34,533 nt of DNA from contig NZ_JACBYI010000059.1 in assembly GCF_019352175.1 (NCBI RefSeq), forward strand, positions 1 to 34,533, read 5' to 3'. Shown here piece by piece: positions 31,478 through 34,533 of this stretch; position 1 is the stretch's first letter, and the number at the start of each line of letters is the position of its first letter. This DNA comes from Paenibacillus sp. S150 (GTDB lineage: Bacteria > Bacillota > Bacilli > Paenibacillales > Paenibacillaceae). The translations under genes were made by a program, and so were the position numbers. Below the pieces are notes generated by a model. The model made no database searches. It had not been told where the DNA came from and saw only the letters and a list, made by a program, of their open reading frames with translations.

Positions 31478-33135
31478 CGCTGCTCCTTTGTAACGTCAAA
31501 ATAGATTTCCGTCCCTCTATCCAGCCGGCGGATCGTCAGACCCTCGCCGTAAATCAGCTTCACCCGCTGATGCACGTTGTACAGCCCGATTTTGTTATCC
31601 GGCATATCTCCGCTGTAGACCTTCTCAATCGTCTCCCTGCTGATGCCTGCCCCGGTATCGGTAATGCCAATCCGCACCGCGTCTCCCAGATCTTTTACCG
31701 AAATGGTTACAATGCCCGTCCCCTTCACCTTCAGGATGCCATGGACAATCGCGTTCTCCACCAGCGGCTGAATGATCAGACTGGGAATCCGCACCTCCGC
31801 CTCGTCAATATCATACTCTACAGCCAGGCGGCTGCCGAAGCGGGCTTTTTCAATCTCCACATACTGCCGGACCTGCTGCAGCTCGCGCCGGATCCCGATG
31901 AACTCATCGGTCAGCTCCAGATTGTACCGCATATAACCCGACAAATTGACGATCAGCTCCCGCGCCTTATCCGGGTCAATGCGGATGGAAGAGATAATCG
32001 CGTTCAGCGCATTGAACAGAAAATGGGGATTGATGCTCGTCTGCAGCGCCTTCAGCTCCGCCTTGTTGGCCATCTCCTTGATGCCCTCGACCCGCGACAC
32101 CTCCATCAATGTAGAGATGATCTGCGACAGCCCGACCGCCATTGCCTGCAGGGAATAGGTGATTTTGTGGGCTTTGGTGTAATAAATCTTGAGCGCTCCC
32201 GTGATCTCACCCTTCTCCTTAAGCGGAATAATGATCAGCGAGCGGATCGCCCGGTTCATGTATTCGGTGTCGTCATCGCGGATCGTAATCTCGCCGCTGC
32301 TGAGGGTTTTCTTCGTCTCTTCGCTGATAATCTCATCCGTTTCCGCATAATATTCCTCCCCAACGCCAACATAGGCGCGGATATGGCGCGTATCGGTAAT
32401 GGCGACCGCATCCGCTCCGATGTCCTCCTTGATAATCTCGCAAATGATGCGCAGCGACTGGGGATTGATGTTGCGGAAATACGGGAGGGTCTTATTGGCA
32501 ATATCCAGGGCCAGCTTGGACTGCTTCGCGGCAATCCGCTCCTTCTCCCCCTCCACGCTCTGAATGAGCAGGACAATCAGACCGACACTGACCTGCCCGA
32601 CAATCATCGGAAAAGCAATCTTCGAAACAATGTCCGCCCCTAAGGACACAGGATTGGCCATCACCAGAATCAGCACCATCGTCAGCGCTTCACAGGCCAT
32701 CCCGGCCACGATGCCCGCGATCCAGCGGCGCTCCGCCGAGGTACGGCGGTAAATTATCCCCGAGACAATCCCCGCTGTAATGCTTGTAATCAGGCAGGGC
32801 ACCGACGTAACTCCGCCAATGTCGATCAGGAAGCGGTGAACCCCGGAAATGATGCCGGTAATCAGCCCCACCCACGGGCCGAACAGAATCCCGCCTGCCA
32901 CAATGGCAATGATCCGCACATTCACCAGCGATCCCTCGACATTAATGCCCGAGTAGGTCCCAAAGATGGCGAACAGACTGAAAACCACAGTTACCACCGC
33001 CAGCTCCTGGGGTGCATAAGCTCCTTTGACAAAAATCTCTTTAAACCGCGGCAGCCGCGTCAGCACGAACAGGCTCATGAACAGCAGCGCCGCCCGCTCC
33101 AGCAGCTGCAGCAGGATGGTCAGATTCATTTGCAT
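31474..33135 (-). CDS. LytS-family sensor histidine kinase (5TMR_LYT, GAF, His kinase)
   Basis: The start is ATG 33135, seven bases after TTTGGAGG, giving 553 residues; the frame extends to 33156 without support. The N-terminal 200 residues form the multi-helix 5TM-5TMR_LYT sensor, with INVEGSLVNVRIIAIVAGGI and SGVHRFLIDIGGVTSVPC. A GAF-like domain (about 218-343) and the PF06580 kinase domain with phospho-accepting His371 in INPHFLFNALN follow. The ATPase segment contains IIQPLVENAIVHGI and GITDTGAGI. Two arginines 27 residues apart in the sensor resemble the pyruvate-binding arginines reported for E. coli BtsS, so pyruvate sensing is plausible but inferred. Confidence 0.92.
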   Translation of the reverse strand: MQMNLTILLQLLERAALLFMSLFVLTRLPRFKEIFVKGAYAPQELAVVTVVFSLFAIFGTYSGINVEGSLVNVRIIAIVAGGILFGPWVGLITGIISGVHRFLIDIGGVTSVPCLITSITAGIVSGIIYRRTSAERRWIAGIVAGMACEALTMVLILVMANPVSLGADIVSKIAFPMIVGQVSVGLIVLLIQSVEGEKERIAAKQSKLALDIANKTLPYFRNINPQSLRIICEIIKEDIGADAVAITDTRHIRAYVGVGEEYYAETDEIISEETKKTLSSGEITIRDDDTEYMNRAIRSLIIIPLKEKGEITGALKIYYTKAHKITYSLQAMAVGLSQIISTLMEVSRVEGIKEMANKAELKALQTSINPHFLFNALNAIISSIRIDPDKARELIVNLSGYMRYNLELTDEFIGIRRELQQVRQYVEIEKARFGSRLAVEYDIDEAEVRIPSLIIQPLVENAIVHGILKVKGTGIVTISVKDLGDAVRIGITDTGAGISRETIEKVYSGDMPDNKIGLYNVHQRVKLIYGEGLTIRRLDRGTEIYFDVTKEQR

Positions 33136-33167
33136 TGCTGCGCCTCCAAAGGTCAATCTACCGGTCC

Positions 33168-33197
33168 ATTATATGATGTGCTGTTCCGGATTAGCAA
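33168..33197 (-). promoter_or_regulatory. Promoter of the LytS/LytTR operon
   Basis: On the minus strand TTGCTA (33197-33192) and TATAAT (33173-33168) are separated by 18 bases. The start site would lie about 25 bases before ATG 33135. Confidence 0.6.
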
Positions 33198-33264
33198 TCA
33201 GTCCGCCGTTCCTGCAATTTCTTTTACAATATTTCTTATGATATCCATCCCTGTCATTCAGCCT

Positions 33265-33270
33265 TATAAT
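33265..33270 (+). promoter_or_regulatory. Candidate -10 box of the nucleotidyltransferase-like gene
   Basis: A perfect TATAAT lies 69 bases before the start codon at 33340. The matching -35 position (33242-33247, TATCCA) is weak. Confidence 0.35.
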
Positions 33271-33339
33271 AAGAGAACCTGCGTGACTGAAACCAGAGTA
33301 TTACGGTAGCTTGAACTTTCTTTTGGAGGTGTTGATGAT

Positions 33340-33933
33340 ATGGAGGTGCCAACGCTGCGGATACATAATGAAGAAGACCTGCTGCGGGCTGTGAAGGACG
33401 ACAGCTGGATGATGAGTATTCTGGCGGCTGTGAGGGAGCTGCAGCTGCCGGACTCCTGGGTCTGCGCCGGATTCGTTCGCTCCAAGGTCTGGGATATGCA
33501 GCACGGCTTCACACAAAGAACACCCTTGGCCGATGTGGATGTGATCTATTACGACCCGGACGATATCCGGGAAGAGGTGGAGAAGACCTGGGAGTCGCGG
33601 CTAAGAAAAGCAGACCCTTCTGTCCCCTGGTCGGTGAAAAATCAAGCGAGGATGCACACGGTTAACGGCCTCGTCCCTTATTCCTCCTCCACGGACGGCA
33701 TGTCCAAATTTCCCGAGACCGCTGCTGCGCTTGGCCTTGCAATGGACGGATACGGAGAGCTTAAGCTATCCGCACCCCATGGGGTATCTGATGCAATCGG
33801 CATGATCGTCCGGGCATCGCCGCACTTCAAGGCCAACCGGAAGCTGCATCCTGTCTATGAGGAACGGGTCGCGAAGAAAAACTGGCAGGCTGTCTGGAAG
33901 CAGCTGCAGGTCTTGTCTGTACGGGAAGACTAG
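33340..33933 (+). CDS. Nucleotidyltransferase-like protein (DUF925 family)
   Basis: This 197-residue cytosolic protein starts at ATG 33340 after TTGGAGGTG. The N-terminal half resembles the nucleotidyltransferase fold: LPDSWVCAGFVRSKVWDMQH supplies the Gly-rich helix start, and PLADVDVIYYDPDD carries the two acidic residues (Asp-Val-Asp) that bind metal in this superfamily. WSVKNQARMHTVNG and KFPETAAALGL are typical of DUF925 proteins. No biochemical function is established for the family that I can name with confidence. The gene is monocistronic. Confidence 0.82.
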   Translation: MEVPTLRIHNEEDLLRAVKDDSWMMSILAAVRELQLPDSWVCAGFVRSKVWDMQHGFTQRTPLADVDVIYYDPDDIREEVEKTWESRLRKADPSVPWSVKNQARMHTVNGLVPYSSSTDGMSKFPETAAALGLAMDGYGELKLSAPHGVSDAIGMIVRASPHFKANRKLHPVYEERVAKKNWQAVWKQLQVLSVRED

Positions 33934-34150
33934 TACAACGGTTCAGAAGTTCTTTCCCCTCTGTTAGAATTCTAAAGGAAAATGAGGCAAATCAAAGCGC
34001 TTCGGTCCATTTGCACTGCCTTGCGAATCACAAGGACTAATGGGAAGCGACTTCCTTGCAGGGGAAGAGCTTTGTGCCATTGCTGTGTAAGCAAGCCCGC
34101 CCGTAACGATGGAGGGGAACTTGAGCGCTTCAGCTATTAGCCAGTTGCTC

Positions 34151-34357
34151 GGCTTCAACAACGGCATTTCTGCCGTTATCTCTGAGTGAGCCGGCCAGAC
34201 AGGCTCCAACAACGGCATTTCTGCCGTTATTTCCGGGCAATCCAGCCTGACGGGCTTCAACAACGGCATTTTTGCCGTTATTTCCGGGCAATCTGGCCTG
34301 ACGGGCTCCAACAACGGCATTTCTGCCGTTATTTCGGAGCAATCCAGCCTGACGGCC
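34151..34357. repeat. Four tandem 51-bp units, each with an AACGGCA/TGCCGTT hairpin
   Basis: Units start at 34151, 34202, 34253 and 34304, an exact 51-base period. Each begins GGCTYCAACAACGGCATTT, contains the perfect 7-base stem AACGGCA-TTYC/TTTT-TGCCGTT and ends in CAATCYRGCCTGACG or similar; the first unit is the most divergent. Because 51 is a multiple of three, long frames stay open on the minus strand, but they have no ribosome binding site or domain and are not considered genes. Confidence 0.85.
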
Positions 34358-34463
34358 AGTAATCTTGCAAAGAAGCTTACATTCTATGGAAATCTAAAAA
34401 GTGCACAAAAAAAGAGATTCCTGTATCGTAGAAGTTGTAACGACACCCACGAAAGGAGATCTC

Positions 34464-34533
34464 TTGCTGTATAAGTTACCTGAACAAGGATTGTTATGTC
34501 AAGTCACTACGTGGTTAAACACGAAAAGCAGGT
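34464..34533 (+). CDS. 5' end of an unidentified ORF cut by the window edge
   Basis: AAAGGAGAT (34452-34460) precedes TTG 34464, and the frame stays open to the window end, reading LYKLPEQGLLCQVTTWLNTK after the initiator. The AT-rich leader beside a repeat array would fit the left end of an insertion sequence and the start of a transposase, but 23 residues are not enough to identify it. Confidence 0.35.
   Translation, partial: MLYKLPEQGLLCQVTTWLNTKSR

Noticed and set aside
31441..32643. 400-codon open frame antisense to the LytS-type kinase
   Set aside because: Shadow of the kinase reading frame, without a ribosome binding site.
33964..34342. Minus-strand frames with 17-residue repeats (MPLLEPV-type)
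   Set aside because: They are generated by the 51-bp tandem repeat, which keeps more than one frame open; no ribosome binding site or conserved fold is visible.

Overview
The window is a chromosomal segment of a low- to mid-GC Gram-positive bacterium, most likely Paenibacillus or a close relative. This is inferred from the AGGAGG-type ribosome binding sites, the SinR/SinI/SipW/TasA matrix system, the csoR-copZ-copA set and the TPP-riboswitch-led thiamine-precursor transporter. No database was searched. No rRNA, tRNA or CRISPR array was seen.

Layout. 1-2.6 kb: a PNPOx-fold protein (minus) and a CorA-like membrane protein with a YGMN motif (plus). 2.6-6.0 kb: promoter, TPP riboswitch, terminator, then a thiamine-precursor ABC transporter (lipoprotein, MTH1187-type thiamine-binding protein, permease, ATPase). 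6.1-7.9 kb: a secreted GH30 glycosidase behind two cre-like operators. 7.9-10.7 kb: a divergent SDR / MmyB-type regulator pair and a nitroreductase. 10.8-14.2 kb: csoR, copZ and copA on the minus strand, with CsoR-type operators before csoR and before copA. 14.3-16.5 kb: a DHA2 drug-efflux MFS followed by a PadR regulator. 16.4-17.9 kb: an AT-richer accessory patch of very small ORFs and a holin-like type I toxin/antisense RNA locus. 18-19 kb: an aldo/keto reductase. 19.0-19.8 kb: non-coding DNA with a short repeat.

19.6-24.1 kb is the most interesting block. Two SinR-like palindromes precede an operon of a TapA-like exported protein, a SipW-type signal peptidase and two TasA/CalY-like fibre proteins. 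sinR follows. Convergent to it is a 51-codon gene I read as sinI, encoding the SinR antagonist. The sinI leader carries a c-di-GMP-I (GEMM) riboswitch-like aptamer ending shortly before the sinI ribosome binding site. If real, c-di-GMP would be coupled directly to the SinI/SinR biofilm switch.

24.4-28.6 kb: odhA-odhB, the E1 and E2 subunits of 2-oxoglutarate dehydrogenase. 28.8-29.2 kb: dispersed repeats. 29.3-33.2 kb: an OFA-family MFS transporter next to a LytS/LytTR two-component system, an arrangement like the pyruvate-responsive YpdAB/YhjX system. 33.3-33.9 kb: a DUF925-type nucleotidyltransferase-like protein. 34.15-34.36 kb: a 51-bp tandem repeat with a hairpin in each unit. The window ends inside an unidentified ORF.
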